Source: Acidipila sp. EB88
Lineage (GTDB): Bacteria > Acidobacteriota > Terriglobia > Terriglobales > Acidobacteriaceae
Assembly (NCBI RefSeq): GCF_003858395.1
Contig: NZ_QWEV01000005.1
Coordinates: 2,418,001-2,482,000, forward strand
Length of the DNA: 64,000 bases
Direction: 5' to 3'
Positions 63,961-64,000 of this stretch are shown in pieces. Both the position numbers and the translations under genes were made by a program. The notes under the pieces are model-generated. The model saw only the letters and a list, made by a program, of their open reading frames with translations. It ran no database searches and was not told the origin of the DNA. Numbering within the stretch: position 1 is the first letter of the stretch; each line of letters starts with the position of its first letter.

Positions 63961-64000
63961 CTAGGCGGTGACTGGATCAAACACCCGCGCGAAGTGCTTG
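63961..64000 (-). CDS. C-terminal end of a gene running off the right edge
   Basis: The minus strand reads KHFARVFDPVTA and a TAG stop at 63961-63963. Only 12 full codons are visible, so the product cannot be named. It is supported by the frame being open to the edge and a hairpin terminator just after it. Confidence 0.45.
   Translation of the reverse strand, partial: KHFARVFDPVTA

Noticed and set aside
1-64000. CRISPR arrays, prophage, integrative elements, rRNA
   Set aside because: No regularly spaced 25-40-bp repeats, phage structural genes, integrases or rRNA sequence were recognised; the one tRNA shows no adjoining integrase or duplicated 3' end.

Overview
The window reads as a chromosomal segment of an acidobacterium, most likely class Terriglobia (Granulicella/Terriglobus/Edaphobacter-like). 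This rests on gene content, not a search: GC-rich DNA, three very large TonB-dependent receptors with an N-terminal carboxypeptidase-regulatory-like domain, a kdp operon led by an outer-membrane porin gene, the order rplM-rpsI-rpsB-tsf, and a small secreted protein with a CCRR...HHC motif that I associate with acidobacteria. There is no rRNA, CRISPR array, prophage or intact insertion sequence. The only transposase relative is a solitary REP-associated (RAYT-type) gene that has lost part of its catalytic motif.

Layout. 1-4409: a metal-homeostasis block with two small Cys/His-rich secreted proteins, a Fur/Zur-type regulator, a ZIP transporter and a TonB receptor. 4515-5030: the degenerate RAYT. 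5112-11184: a potassium operon on the minus strand, transcribed as porin, 34-aa micro-protein, kdpF, kdpA, kdpB, kdpC, with four 11-bp direct repeats upstream. 11286-17535: alkyltransferase-like DNA repair protein, SelO AMPylase, and an overlapping pair of exported DUF3857/transglutaminase-like proteins of which only one keeps the catalytic triad. 17876-25686: a glycan-use locus (glucoamylase-family/GH144-like enzyme divergent from a TonB receptor and a GH39 enzyme). 25787-29391: a further TonB receptor split by a frameshift, with a 15-bp tandem repeat upstream. Then a MATE exporter and tRNA-Leu(CAA).

31910-35892 is the translation core (zinc-ribbon protein, a possible omega-like protein, rplM, rpsI, rpsB, tsf). 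36036-37571 is a three-gene membrane cassette, DUF421 / single-TM protein / DUF421, followed by an MFS transporter. 39031-40918 is a type III polyketide synthase with a methyltransferase, divergent from pyrH. 41811-50942 holds an acyltransferase, two beta-propeller lipoproteins, an M13 peptidase, an MCE/MlaD protein with five 34-residue repeats, AcpS and a VOC protein. 51750-63463 holds recG (with a Lys/Ala-rich insert), a DUF374 acyltransferase, queA, polA, glmM, xseA and an ion-channel-like protein. Partial genes lie at both edges.

The strongest leads for something undescribed are the porin/micro-protein extension of the Kdp system with its repeated upstream site, the DUF421 sandwich, the paired active/inactive transglutaminases, the 15-bp minisatellite before the frameshifted receptor, and the 34-residue periodic MCE tail. 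All functional statements come from motifs read by eye; no database search was possible.
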